Assembly: GCA_006386115.1 (NCBI GenBank)
Contig: VFIW01000091.1
Coordinates: 1-64,000 of the forward strand
Source: Globisporangium splendens
Taxonomy: Eukaryota > Oomycota > Peronosporomycetes > Pythiales > Pythiaceae
Direction of reading: 5' to 3'
DNA: 64,000 nt
Shown: positions 43,801 to 55,800 of the stretch, piece by piece
Numbering within the stretch: position 1 is the first letter of the stretch
Layout: each line of letters opens with the position of its first letter
Translations under genes and position numbers: made by a program
The notes under the pieces: generated by a model
The model's input: only the letters and a program-made list of their open reading frames with translations
Told to the model about the DNA's origin: nothing
Database searches by the model: none

Positions 43801-46800
43801 CCCGACGTGATCGAATTGAGATACCAACGAAAGAGATTGGACAAGGACAGCACACTGCTGGAGAGATTGCGCTATTAGCGGAGGTAGATAAGCACAGCGG
43901 AGCGTATCAGTGGCATTCAGAGATTATCAAAGAGTATGAAGAACAGCAGCAACGAGAGGCGATCCTAGCGCCGTTTACGCCGCTTCCAGACGGTCGTGAA
44001 GACGTGCGTCCTGGTCGCAACGCCAACAAATCTGGCACAGGAGCCACTTTAGATGTAGGTTTGTCACATGCGCTGCATCGAAAAGACCACACAGCGCTTC
44101 GACAAAGTTCCCGATTGGCACCGACTGCAGTCGACGCCGACGTCCAGCAGGCGGCTCTAGTGAAGTCTGCTCCAGATGTACCCGTCGTACAACCTGTGAA
44201 GAAGAAGAGCGAGACCTTAGTCGTGATTCCCAAAATCGAGAATGACTCCGTGAAAACGCGTACTACTAGCGGTATGATAGCAGCTGACACCATGACGCAT
44301 CGTCTCCCTCCTCGGCAAACCAAAGTACCAATCAGCGACAGTGTTGCACTCGAAAGTTCGTCTCCGATAAAAGAATCAAATAGTGACATCGCGCAACAGG
44401 AACACAGACTCGACAGTAGTCTGATCCAAGATGAGGACCTGACGCCGGGCATAAAGGAAAGTGTTGGACCGTTAGACGCACACGACCCGACTGCTCTTAG
44501 TGCCTCGACAGAAGTGCAGCCTCATTCACTGCCTCTCGAAGAGCATCCGGTGACCTTGGACTCAATAGCGTTAGATGCGAATGGAGATGGTGCACATGCT
44601 ACGAATGAATTTGAGCTGCCAGATGAAGGCGACGACGATCTTGGTGGTGAAGAGAATAGCGATGAAAACAGTGAAGACAACAGCGAGGAAGAAACCTCTG
44701 ACGATGGTAGTGATGGCGCGCACCAAGACAGCTCGAAGGAAACGACTGCAAGAACTGCAAGATCCGAGTCTGAACAAGAAGCTGAACGCGTAGACTTGAA
44801 TGCGGGCGTACCGCGATACGTGAGCGAGAGTGATGAGCTGGTTGTGACCCACCGTGCTGTCTCGGATGCTTCTGCCAATACATTTGTTACAGAACCGAAG
44901 GAAATCTCACGTGTCGAGCATGAGAACTCCAGTACTGCGGTGCCTGATGAACAACCACAGAGCAAGGTTGCTCCTCTGCATGAGCCGAAAGTCGTGGAAC
45001 CTGCTTGGAGTATAAGCACGAAAGTTGAGTCCAATCTCCCACAGAAAATACAAGAGGTAGCTCATGCATCACCTCCGACGCTGTTCGTCGAAGTGCCAGT
45101 TCCTGTGGAATCCATTCCGGATCAAATCGTGTTGCCGAAGGAATCTACCAAGAGCTCTAGACCACCAGAGCTCCCAACAAACGATGAGGACGATGCTGCT
45201 TCAAATACGAATTCCAATCTTCCGTCACATCATTACTTCCGCTTCTCACAGTAACCAGCGTTTCGGTCCACGGCACCGATGCTGAACAATCCGCTTCGCT
45301 CTGGTCAGTGGAATCCGGATGACAATTCTGACAGCGATAACGACACACACAAGACAAAGACTCGTGCGGCTGAAGACGGTGATATCGAGGGATATAGTGA
45401 AGACGGCGATGACGACGATGGCGAAAACATTGAAGACGTTGAGTTGCAACTCTCACCGAGATCCCTCCAAGCATTTAGAGCGTCCTTTGGCCCAAAGATG
45501 CGTCGAAGGGGACTCGACGGATCCGGTCTGGCACCATCGCTATGCCATTTCGGCTTGGCAGCGACTGCTACTTCTCACTTGTTGAACGTATCATCCTCTA
45601 AACGGAACTTGACACGTGAGTCGAATCGAAATCTGGTTCGACGAAAAACGAGGTCTCTGTTAGCTACAAATCTGGAAGATGGTGTTACCGGACTTGCCTT
45701 GTATGGGGAAAGTCAAGTTCCAGAATCGTGTGGAGGTGAGATCGTGCTGTCTTCTGAAGCCGAGGGTTACATGCAGCAGAAGTGGACCGCTTTCTTCAAC
45801 CATGCGGAGACGACGCTCTTCTCCCCTTTGAAGCAAGAACTAGAAGGTCGCGAAGAAGCACAACGGCGAGAACAGGAGAAACAGAGTCGACTCATGAAGA
45901 AGCGGCAGGACCAGCAAGCGCAGGATACGCTTCGACTACAGCAATCAAGAAGAGAGAGTGCGGTGTTGATAGCAACAAATGCAGCAGGTGCAGAGGAAAA
46001 TGTGTCCCCGAATGCAGCAGAGTCGGCGAACTTTCGGTTGCGGAGGATGACTCGGGAAAGCTGCCAAGAACTGCAAAACGAACTTCAGTATGGCGTCACT
46101 ACCCATGGAGAATGCAAGGCGGCTGGAAACACTCAGTATTTCTTCTTTGAGTACAGTCCGGATGTGGATGGATCCATTTTGACGTTGAAGCTCTGCGTCG
46201 AGTGCGGAGAAGCCGAAGTGTTCATGTCGACAGCGACCAAGGCGCCCTGCGTCAGCGATTTCATGTGGCGCTCGGTGGAAACCTCCGAAGGGCTCGATGA
46301 AGGAGACGGTCAAAAACTGGTTTGTACCCGCACCAACTCGCCAAAGTCATCTCAGCTGCGCCTGCTGAGGATCGAGCTGACGGAAGCGATGCTCAGGAAA
46401 GCAAACAAGCGATTCCATTCTACATCTCTGTGGTGGCAGTCGAGGCAGATACAAGATTTGCCTTGTCAGTCATGGCATCAGGGCAGAAAATTGAGCCGTC
46501 TCACGCTATTCAGACGGTAGATCACCTCATCGCTCGGTTTAATCAACTTGCAAAGTCATTTAAAGGACGCACAACTGCAAGCTTTCGAAGTCCAGAGCCA
46601 CCGGAGACTCAACTATCGTCACCCCGACGATTGAGTCAAGGTGTGTCAGCCAAAACTGCGACGAGCGTGCATCAGTTTGGTGCTGACTTGGATCCAGTCC
46701 CATTTGAAGGCAGTGAAATGCGAGATCGCTCAGCGACTTCCTCGAACCACAGGCAGTCTCGCCGAAAGATCACCAGCTTTGAAAGCTACCAACACGAAGC

Positions 46801-47479
46801 GCTACATGAAGGATCGCCACGCGAGAATCAGTACGACGAAGAGAATGGTGCCGAGGACATGGACAATGCTGAAGCCAACAGTGTTGGTAATGGGGAGGAT
46901 GTGCGGTTGTTTCAGCACCTGCTGGAATCGATCAGTGAGAAGCGTGGACATGGTGCAGCCCGGTCCAAGTCGTTTTTCCTCACAGGGCCGACAAGCGACC
47001 AGTTTGAATTCGTTCAAGATGAGCGTGCAAAGCTAACGGAGACAGCTTTACAACTTTCTCCCAATCGGACCAAGTTGACTCAACCTAGCAACGAGAGTAA
47101 TGGGGTACCTTTCCAGACCAGCGAGCAAGATGTGCTCACGATGGTCGCTGACAGACATCTTTCGGTCAAAACCTCCAAGCTACTGAACAAGATTCGCAGA
47201 GGTGCCAGTGGCAGGCTCTTGCAGAGACTGTCACCGTTGAAGTCTGGAGTTCCTGGTCAGGAAGTTGGACTGCCTGGCGGGAAACTCGTCGCCGGACCAA
47301 CGCTGCGAGTGGCAAAGTTCACTCCACAGCCTGTCGCTTACAGTCTGAGCGCCTTGGATCGCAATGCCCACCACAGTGGCTCTGCTGCTCTCCTTCCCCA
47401 GCGCAAACCTGCGTTGCCGCAAGTTCAGTCTGCGTCAGCTCTGGCTTCCAAGTCCCATGTGAAGCAGTCGCCATTGTAA
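37827..47479 (+). CDS. Very large WD40-repeat/EF-hand protein, with one suspicious TGA
   Basis: My model has exons 37827-38696, 38796-45250, 45335-46319 and 46397-47479, about 3130 residues. Introns are 99 nt (GTATGT..ATAG), 84 nt (GTAACC..ACAG, weak) and 77 nt (GTTTGT..TCAG with a CTGAC branch-like site). The first and last also remove an in-frame TAG and repair a frame change. The first ~1000 residues hold WD-type repeats (LFTGHRSGALKVWNVA, LGADGMVKVWDIS, FLTCSLDMTTIIWVI). The middle has EF-hand-like loops (FYDHDREGVMTIEDF, ADLEGDGQICYLDFW). The rest is long, acidic and disordered, ending in a predicted helical and beta-rich tail. The TGA at 40404-40406 falls where a WD repeat expects Trp. 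It is a nonsense mutation or a sequence error. I do not recognise a named orthologue. Confidence 0.65.
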
Positions 47480-48252
47480 TATTTGGAAGAGCTTCTATTA
47501 ACGTTGGCATTATGGACATTGAGCGATGGTCATGCCACAAGAAATGCCCAAAATACCGAAAGTCGACAGCTGCATCAGCCCAAAACAGCATAAAGTCGAC
47601 ATGGTATTGACAACCGATCACATCCGAGTCCTTCCGTTCAAATGGAAAGCAAGTTCATACTCCGAGCATGATGTATTCCAGTGAGGCTGGCGCATGGCTC
47701 GCTACGTTCGTATTCGACACGCAAAAAGGAGGTGAGGCTTTGGCATCACATGACTTACACTGCTCCAGCGATGCGTCAACTGAGAGTCTACCTATTCTGG
47801 TCGGTCACGCTCCCACGCGTACCAGGCGGTCATGCGCCTTTGAAGAGCTCATTGCGATCGTTTGACGAGTGCTGCACTCCAACTTCGTTGAAGGTGATCC
47901 ACCAACTGGGGCGTGGGTTGACTTTTGGAAATTGAGCTCCTCGGCTTTGCTTTTACGATGTCGTTGACCAGATCTCGCACCTTTGAGCTCTACATTGTGT
48001 ATCATGTCTGGTGTGCGATCACATTCTGCCAGTACAATAGCCTTTGAATATGCTTCACATCGTTTCTGATCCATTTGGTTTACACCACTATGGCAGGGAC
48101 AAACTACTGATGGCAAGGACTCGAGGCGTTCTAAGTCATACATAGATTTGTTTTTACTGCAACTCATACTTCACACATATACCATAGCCATGCGGTCCGA
48201 ACAAACAGGGTCACCAAAACCGTGCTGATTCGTCCGAGCAGAAATGCTGTGC
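47480..48252. other. Intergenic between convergent genes
   Basis: No recognisable gene; short frames at 47668-47935 are unsupported. Confidence 0.4.
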
Positions 48253-49662
48253 CTAACAGTTTCCAGTCACGGACGCGCGCAAGAGCTCTTTCACCTCCTT
48301 GTACTCCAGCCCGACTTCGGTCGTGGAGCTGTTGTCTGGCGGCGCTGCTGGGAACCAGAGGAAATCCGGGTGGTTCTGGTTCGACCCGAAGAGCCACTCT
48401 CCCCCAATAATCTTGTAGTTCTCGTCGGTTTCCAGGAGGTACTCGTAGTCTGCGAACTGCGTGTGCGCATCGACTCGGTTTGTGGACACAAGGGGTCCAT
48501 CTTCTCCGGCCTCAACGATCCACATGAAGCGCGTCTTGACCTGGAGCAGCCACTTGGCGTCGCCGTTGAACGGGTAAGTGTCTCGGTTGTAGAACTTGCG
48601 TCCCGCGATCTCTGGGGTATGCCACGCCATCTGAAGGACTTCGTAGCTGCGCACGGGCTGGTTCCACACTTGCGAACCAGCTGTGACGTCGACGATGAAT
48701 GTGTGGTTGAGCAGACCAAGCATGTTCGTCATGGCAATGTGGAAGAAACCTGGACCGAGATCTCGTCGAGACGCGTCGCGGAAGCGTCCGAACTCGTCCG
48801 TGTTGTTTGGTTCATTGTCAGGACCATTGAAGCGCGAGCCCGTGAACACTGTCGGCAGCTTTGCGCCGTCGTACGTGAGCGAGATCAACCCTTTGATGTC
48901 GAAAGGCTGGAACGTGACGCCGTTCTTCGTGACGGGGCATTTCGGTTCGTCCTCGAGGATCGCAGCAGGCGCCCATGCGTGACAAATGCCAAACCACGTC
49001 GGGATGCAGTAGCCTTTGGGTTGGCTCTCGCGTTTGGCGCACACGCTCGAGTCCTTGAGCGGGATGCAATCCGCGTCAGTCGTGCATGCGGTGCGGTGCT
49101 TTTGCGAGTCGATGCCGTTTTTCTCTGACACCTTGTCGACAAACGTCTTGGTGTCGTGACCAAATGCTTTGGCGTACTTCTCTGCGGGACTGAGCACGTT
49201 TTCGCCCTGCTGCCACTTGAAATTCAGCGAGTCCTGGTACACTGGCCAGTAGCTCGCGGGCCACGGGATTGGCTTGATCGCGGCTTTCGTCGGCAGCTTT
49301 GTCAGGTCGCGCTCCATGGGAGTGTTGAAGAACAGCTCGAGCCGCGCCAGATCCGTCGCGCCGTGGAGCTCCAGGCGGCGTGCGGAGCTCGTCGGCGCGT
49401 CTTCGCCTGCACTCACGGATCCCGGGAGCCCGTTGTTGTCGTCACCGCTGATCGCATCGAAGTTCGTGGCCATGGTCTTGGAATCAGCAGCATCTTCGAG
49501 CCCCGCACCGTACGCCGGGTGATTGTGACTCAACACGACCACGGGGCCGACGTCCATGCGCGGATTCGACTCGAGCGGCATGCTGTTCACGCCGGCGCCA
49601 AGGTACAGCACCAAAGCGAGCGCGCCAACGACACACAGCAGATTGCGCTGCTTCATCGCCAT
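48253..49662 (-). CDS. Secreted transglutaminase elicitor (GP42/M81-like) with Pep-13-like motif
   Basis: An intronless frame encodes 469 residues from ATG at 49662; Met-3 is also possible. A signal peptide is visible (RNLLCVVGALALVLYLGAGV). A variable acidic pro-region follows. The oomycete transglutaminase elicitor domain begins near residue 110 (LELFFNTPMERDL, WPASYWPVYQDSLN). The catalytic Cys lies in TWFGICHAWAPAAI (about residue 227). Residues 332-344 (nt 48669-48631) read VWNQPVRSYEVLQ. This matches the known Pep-13 motif at its first seven positions, including the Trp and Pro needed for plant recognition, and differs later. Such enzymes cross-link Gln and Lys side chains of proteins, probably in the cell wall. 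Paired cysteines (ACTTDADC..VC..YC) suggest disulfides. It appears complete. Confidence 0.93.
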   Translation of the reverse strand: MAMKQRNLLCVVGALALVLYLGAGVNSMPLESNPRMDVGPVVVLSHNHPAYGAGLEDAADSKTMATNFDAISGDDNNGLPGSVSAGEDAPTSSARRLELHGATDLARLELFFNTPMERDLTKLPTKAAIKPIPWPASYWPVYQDSLNFKWQQGENVLSPAEKYAKAFGHDTKTFVDKVSEKNGIDSQKHRTACTTDADCIPLKDSSVCAKRESQPKGYCIPTWFGICHAWAPAAILEDEPKCPVTKNGVTFQPFDIKGLISLTYDGAKLPTVFTGSRFNGPDNEPNNTDEFGRFRDASRRDLGPGFFHIAMTNMLGLLNHTFIVDVTAGSQVWNQPVRSYEVLQMAWHTPEIAGRKFYNRDTYPFNGDAKWLLQVKTRFMWIVEAGEDGPLVSTNRVDAHTQFADYEYLLETDENYKIIGGEWLFGSNQNHPDFLWFPAAPPDNSSTTEVGLEYKEVKELLRASVTGNC

Positions 49663-50508
49663 ACTCTTCCGTCTGATATGAAACAGCAATGTGCGGCCTG
49701 GTCGCGAAATGCAGCAATGGCGCTTTCTACCAACAGGTCCATTCTCATTCGCCCATGTAGAGTACGAGCATGCGCTGAGATAAAAGGCGGAGCAGCGTGG
49801 CGGTTTCTCAGGCGCCAGGTGGCGTCGATGGAAAACCTCGAGCCTTCATACTCTGTGTATCAACTTAGGTATTGCTGTGTTTATAGAGTGAGGCGGTTGC
49901 ATCAGTCAGCTGGTAGGCGCCATGTAGAGGCACTGCGTTGAAGCATCCATGCTGGCGTCCGACTCGAACGCTGGACCCATTTGGCACAGGTGTCAAGTTC
50001 GTGTGGTAATGGGTAACAGGTAATTAATACCTAGTATCTGCCTTTCGTGTCGAGTCGGATGCGTTGTCGATGTGCTGATACGCGTTATACAAAGGTATAT
50101 TCATGTACTAAAGGGGTATTAAAATGGGAATGACGAAGAGTCCCCCCATGATCTTTTACGTCCACCAGCTGCTCCATGAGAACCCGAGTGTTCAGAGCTA
50201 TAAACTCTTTAAAGTAATAGTTGGAAAGTTAAACGCACAAAACGGCGAGAACAGATTGCTTAATCTGATTTGTGCACTTTCTCTCTATCAGGGTAAAGAA
50301 ACTGTTTTCTCATTGGCCACGAAGCTCAGGGCGATGAGTTATCACGTGGAGGTGAGCTCCGATGCCAAGAGCTCTTTTCGCTGACGAAGAGTTCAAATAA
50401 GCAATGCGGTACTGCCCTTTGGTTGGAATAACTATGCATTAAAGTGAATGAATAACGCGTGTTTCGTGCTGCACAGTGCGGCGACAAGCGTGGAACCACG
50501 CGCGGCAG
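49663..50508. other. Intergenic, promoter region of the elicitor gene
   Basis: No supported gene. The 86-residue frame at 50124-50384 starts with ATG but has no family features. Confidence 0.4.
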
Positions 50509-52233
50509 TCACATGCTGGCCTCCTGACCTGTTGGGATGCGCTTCATGTCCTCTTCGTCGTCGCGGAACGACTTGTCGCGCTTTCCTCCTCTTCTGGAAC
50601 TGCTTCGCCTGCTCGGTTCATCTCCCTCGCCACGATCGCGCAATGCACGCAGTTCCTGCGCACTCTCCGTTAGCGATACTTCCCCATCGGACGAGACGAT
50701 CGCGGACATGCGCGCGGTTTTCTTCTTGAGCTTCTTGACTTTCTTCGGCAGACGCAGCGCCGTGCCACAGTGGCAGCAGAAATTCGAGTCTTCCTGGTGC
50801 AGACCGCGGAAGCAACGGACGCACTCACAGTTCAAGCGCAGCGCTTCTTCCTCGGTCTGGATGTTGAGCACGAGCGAACACGCGATAACTCCGTAACCGG
50901 TGAACATGACGACGGCGGCAATGAGACGACCTGGCACGGTCTGCGGAGCGATATCCCCATACCCGACAGTTGTGAGTGTCACAACGGCCCAGTAGAGACT
51001 CACAGGAATGTTGGAGAATCCGTTGGCCTCGCCCTCAATCAGGTACATCGTGCACCCAATGACGGTGATCAACGAGAACACCGTGAACATGAACACAACG
51101 ACGCGCATCTTGTTGGCGTCGATGTTCTCGCTCAGCGCTCGCGCAGCGTCGACAAACCGCACAAGTCGCAGCACGCGGAACACGCGGATGACGCGAAAGA
51201 TACGCAGCGTTGCCAAGCCCGCGAGTGGTCGGGCCGGTGGCAAAAAGAACGCTGTGTGGAACATATAACCGCACGGTTCAAATAAGTGGAGGAAGGCAAC
51301 AGCAGCAGAGAAGATGGAGTAGAACGTACTGACAAACGTTGGCACAATGGACGAGATGTCGACGATGCCCATGGCGCTTAGAATGTATTCGCGCGGGCGG
51401 CGAAGACACGCGACGCGCAGCACGTACTCGACCGAGAAGATCAGCGTGAATACAACCTCACAGCCGTAGATAAAGTCTCCATGAGCCATCCGGATCTGAT
51501 GCACACTGTCCATAATAGCTATTGTAGGCAGCAAAGCAGCACAAAGTTAGAATCCCAACGCCGCATTTCACGTCATCGTGCAGGCAGAGAGGGAATACCA
51601 ACCGAGCGTCACACTGGCTGAGATCATTATGAGCAAGATGACGCCGCACACCTGGCCGTGCAGCGTGTTGCTCCCGAAGAATATCTCGTGGATGTACTTC
51701 CAGAAGCGTCCGTCACGCGCCTCGCCGTACTCTTCTTGCTCGCAGATGCCGTCTTCCGAGATGTCGAGCTTCTGCCACGTCTGCTTGATGGCCGAGTTCG
51801 GCAGCCGGGGAAAGTTGCGCAGGCGCGTGCGCATGTTTGTTGGCGTGTTGGGCTCCATCTGGTCGCCAGCAGCGTATTCGAGGGCATTCGACTCCTCCGA
51901 CGAGAGCCACATTGTCCCGCCACTACCAGCTCCACTGTCATTGCCGTGGGCGGCAGTGTGAGTCGGCTGGCGGATCTCGATCTCGACTTCTTCGTCTTCT
52001 TCTGTCTCGTTCACGTCCGGGGTGTCGTAGCGTACCAGCGTGCTCTTGGTGCTCGGAGTCCTTCTCTTGGGTCGTGCCGCAATGGGGACAAATCTCTTTC
52101 TCTGCCTTACTTTGCGATCGTGAAAGCGCGATATGAAGGTCGAGCCAGCAGTCTTGCTTCGTTCCTTCTCAATTGCGCCGAGGCTGGTGCTCGGTGCGTC
52201 GGCATGTGCTTTATTTCGAGCAGCGATCCGACC
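50509..52233 (-). CDS. Voltage-gated K+ channel with Cys-rich C-terminal tail
   Basis: Exon 2 is 51518-50509 and exon 1 ends at 51603; the 84-nt intron (GTTGGT..ATAG) is phase 1 and joins SVTL to AIMDSV. Exon 1 is open back to 52233 with coding-like sequence but its first Met is internal (51912), so the true start probably lies in an upstream exon. The product has the six-TM layout. S4 is RIFRVIRVFRVLRLVRF, with Arg at every third position. The selectivity filter is TLTTVGYGDIAPQT. After S6 comes LNCECVRCFRGLHQEDSNFCCHCG, two close Cys pairs like a zinc ribbon, then a Lys-rich and Ser/Arg-rich tail. It should conduct K+ across the plasma membrane in response to voltage. Confidence 0.88.
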
Positions 52234-52844
52234 TCAACTTATCACACTCGCGCAGGTATTTTGAAGCCCAAGCTGCTGCTAAAGATGGATCCACGCGTAT
52301 CCTGAGCGAATGAAGAGGGAACGTGATCCCCATCAGCAGCCAAGAAGGGTATCAATAGAACCAATAGGAAAGTGCGTCCTAAAGTTGAAGATCAGGCGTG
52401 CGATGCTGGGGATACGCGACCAGATTCCGCTTGCTGCTGTGGCCAAACCTTGGAGAGGTCCAAGCCTTTTCTTTCCCTTGTGACGTGTATGGAATCGGCC
52501 GGCTAATGGAGGTTCTCATCTGGATCATGCTTGCATGAGGTACGGTCTCTCGCGCAACGAGGTGTCGAAAAAACCGGACGAATTCCATGATGTGACCTTC
52601 CTTCGCTCTGTTTGCTTCTGTGAGCCACCGTTCACACACGTTTGGTAGAGATTGCTACCGTAGCCACACATGAGACTTGTAAGACATGACACGCACAGGC
52701 TAGGACACACTCAAGTGCAATGAGGCTAAGCAAAAAGCAAATTATAGTTGTCGTATTGAAAACCACACATACCGAAAACTGCAGTTCTTTCGTATCTACA
52801 CAATATGAATACGGCTTTCACTCGTCGTACTTCTTATCCATCAC
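52234..52844. other. Intergenic, upstream part of the K+ channel locus
   Basis: May contain the missing first exon of the channel gene; I could not identify it with confidence. No other gene seen. Confidence 0.4.
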
Positions 52845-55800
52845 TTACAACTTGAGTGGGAGCACGTCCTTGTGGTACTTGGCGCGGAAGTAGTTGCGCA
52901 CTGGACCAAGCACGATGAGGTATTCGTACAGGATGGCCGTGACCGTGTTGGCCATACTGATGCCGAATAATTCCCAGCGGAACGACACTGGAAGGGGCAT
53001 GTCTGGGAGCGTCACGACGTTCGTGCTCGACGCGACACGGAACTGGTCCGTGAAACGCGTTGGCGGACCCAAGAACAGGATGCACAGCACAACGAACAAC
53101 AGCGCGTAGTAAAACATGAGGAAGTAGTTGCGCCACACTGGACGACGGAACTTGGAGCCGAGACTCATCGTGATACCTGTCACCATCTGCTGCCAGCACA
53201 CAAGGAACCACAGGCTCGAACCAAGGTTACTGTCCTGGAGTTCCCACCAGTGCACGAGGTTGACGTTCGCAGGCGAGAATGGACAGTACCAGACCTGGCC
53301 CATAACGTACTTGATGCCTCCGAACAGGAACAACTCGTGGATCACCCAGGCACCAACCAGCGAGAACAACGTCGTTGGACCCACAAGGCTCGACGTTGGA
53401 CGCTCCGAGCCGAGCACCTTCTGAGGACGGCAGCGCGTGATACTGTACGACAGACCGACAAGGATCGCACCATCGAGGTACATGAAACCGAATTGAGAAA
53501 TGAACACACCGTTGTAGTACATGACGAATCGGCAGCCGATACCGATGAGACCGTACATGATCAAGTACTTGACACTGCCGAACGACGTCGCAAGCGCACC
53601 ACGACCTTCACGTACCAAGTCGACAATCGATTGCAGCGAACGAGTCTTCGACGTGAATGGCGACACGACCGACGCCTCGGCGTCACTCAAAGCCACACCG
53701 ACGTGCGCGATACGCAAAGCACCACAATCGTTGCCACCATCACCACACATACCAGTCACGGCACCCGCCGCCATGTGGAGCTTCACACACTCAACCTTGC
53801 CAGCTGGGGTCATACGGCTGAAAATACGAATGTGCAGCAGCAAGCTCTCGATCTCGCCCATCTTGACCAAATAGTCGAACGCCTTGCCCGTAACCGCGAG
53901 TTCAATGCTGCTGTTGAACTTGACAAGGTCGTGGATCTGTTCGCTCGAGTACACGACTTGCGAGTCAACATCCTTCCACACAAGCGAAGTACCAGTCTTA
54001 CTGTCCATGACCATGTCACCGAGGACCACGTTCGAGTCGACTTCTACCATCCCACTGGCACGAGCAATGAAGCAACCAGTCATGGCGTTATCACCCGTGA
54101 TCATCACCGAACGGATGTCACCCTTCTTCAACGTCAGCAACGCATCGCGCGAGTCTTCCTTCATTTCGTTACGGAACATGATCAGACCCAAGAGCGACAG
54201 ACCTTCTTCCACGGCATCACGGCTCGACAAGAAAGCCTGAAGCTCAGCGTCCGTCAGCGAATCAATCTCCTTGAAAGCGATACCGAGCACGTAGCAACCG
54301 TCCCTGGCGAGGTTCTCCGCGGTCTCCGTGTAGTTGGCAGGCACCGACCCGGCCATCGACACCGACTGCATCTTTTCGTATGAACCCTTGCAGAACACGT
54401 ACAACTTGCCAGTCGCCGTGTGCTTCATCACGACACTCATCGACATGCGGTGGTGGTCGAACTCAAAACGCTTGACGAATTCCAATTGTTCCTGACCGTC
54501 CGCCGATTGCACCACTGGCAACTTGCCTTCACTCTCAATAAGCTTCCACTGCGTGCTCTTGAACATACGCACCTCAACTTCGTTGCCGACCAATTCACCG
54601 TTCAACGAGCCGAGGGCGTGGGTCGACGCCAAACTGTACTTCATCAACACTGGGAGCGATCCGACGGTCACATCGTTCACTTCAGACAGGAACTCCGTGG
54701 TCGCACCCGCAGTCACAGGCACGCACCCACGGAAATCAAGACCTTCCTTCGTGATCGTCCCGGTCTTGTCAAAGCAGAACACACGGACCTTACCACAAAG
54801 AGTGATACGTTGTGGGTTCAAGCAGAACACGTCTTGCTTCTGGAGACGCTTGGCGGCGTTCACTTGACCGATCGTGATGACGACTGGGAGCAGAGGGTTC
54901 AACACAGCCGAGAACATGAACATACCGTACACGAACGCGAACAAAGTGTTGCTCAAACCGGCATTGTCCATCAAGAACTTCATCGCCAAGTACGCGGCGA
55001 CGAAACCAAACACGAACAGGAACGAGAACACGGCCTTGAGGTGCTCGTCGTACTTGAACTTGATCGGCGCTGGGAACAGAATGGCTTGCACCAACTGACC
55101 GCGACTCGTGTGCGCACCAGTCGATTGCACGACGGCGAGGATCTCTTCATCACGGCCCGACGCGAGCGTCTTGGTGCCCGAGAACAAAGTGTACTTCTTG
55201 CCAGAACCTTCGGCCGAGTACACGTCGGTGCTGTCGCTTGGGACTGGGAACTTCTGCACAGGCATCGATTCACCCGTAAGCATCGATTCATCACACACGG
55301 TCGCACCCTTCACAACCACCAAGTCACATGGGATGATCCAGTTTTCCGTCACCTTGACAAGGTCACCAGGAACAATGTCGCTCGACGCCACAGTCACCCA
55401 AGTGTCGTCACGTTTCACCGTCACTTCAGATTGGTAGTGCGTCATCTTAACAATGGACGCAAACATGCCGCGCTTGGCGTAGATGTTGACGCTCGCAGCA
55501 ACCACGATCACGACCGTGTTGAGACCAGCCACCCAGTTGTAGTCAGTAAAGTACCACACGTAGTAGCACATCAGTTGGTAAATGTAGAAGAACGCGAAGA
55601 ACTCATCGACGACCGAACGGGCGATCGATGGCATCTCGACTTCAATGGCGTTGCGGCCGACAATGTCGAGGCGACGGGTGTGCTCCGCCGTCGAGAGACC
55701 CTGCGAGTCGGCGAGGATACCATCGTAAGTGTCACTCAACACAACAGAGCCAGGAATGAACTTGCCCTCAACGTCATCGTAAGTGTAACGCAAGTGCTGG

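Noticed and set aside
46310..46400. Frameshift in the giant WD40 gene
   Set aside because: A 77-nt GT-AG intron (46320-46396) with a CTGAC branch-like site restores the frame, so a mutation need not be invoked.
49955..49990. tRNA-like gttcgagtc on the minus strand
   Set aside because: T-stem does not pair and no cloverleaf can be drawn.
50124..50384. Small ORF of 86 residues
   Set aside because: ATG and plausible composition, but no recognisable family, splice or neighbour support.
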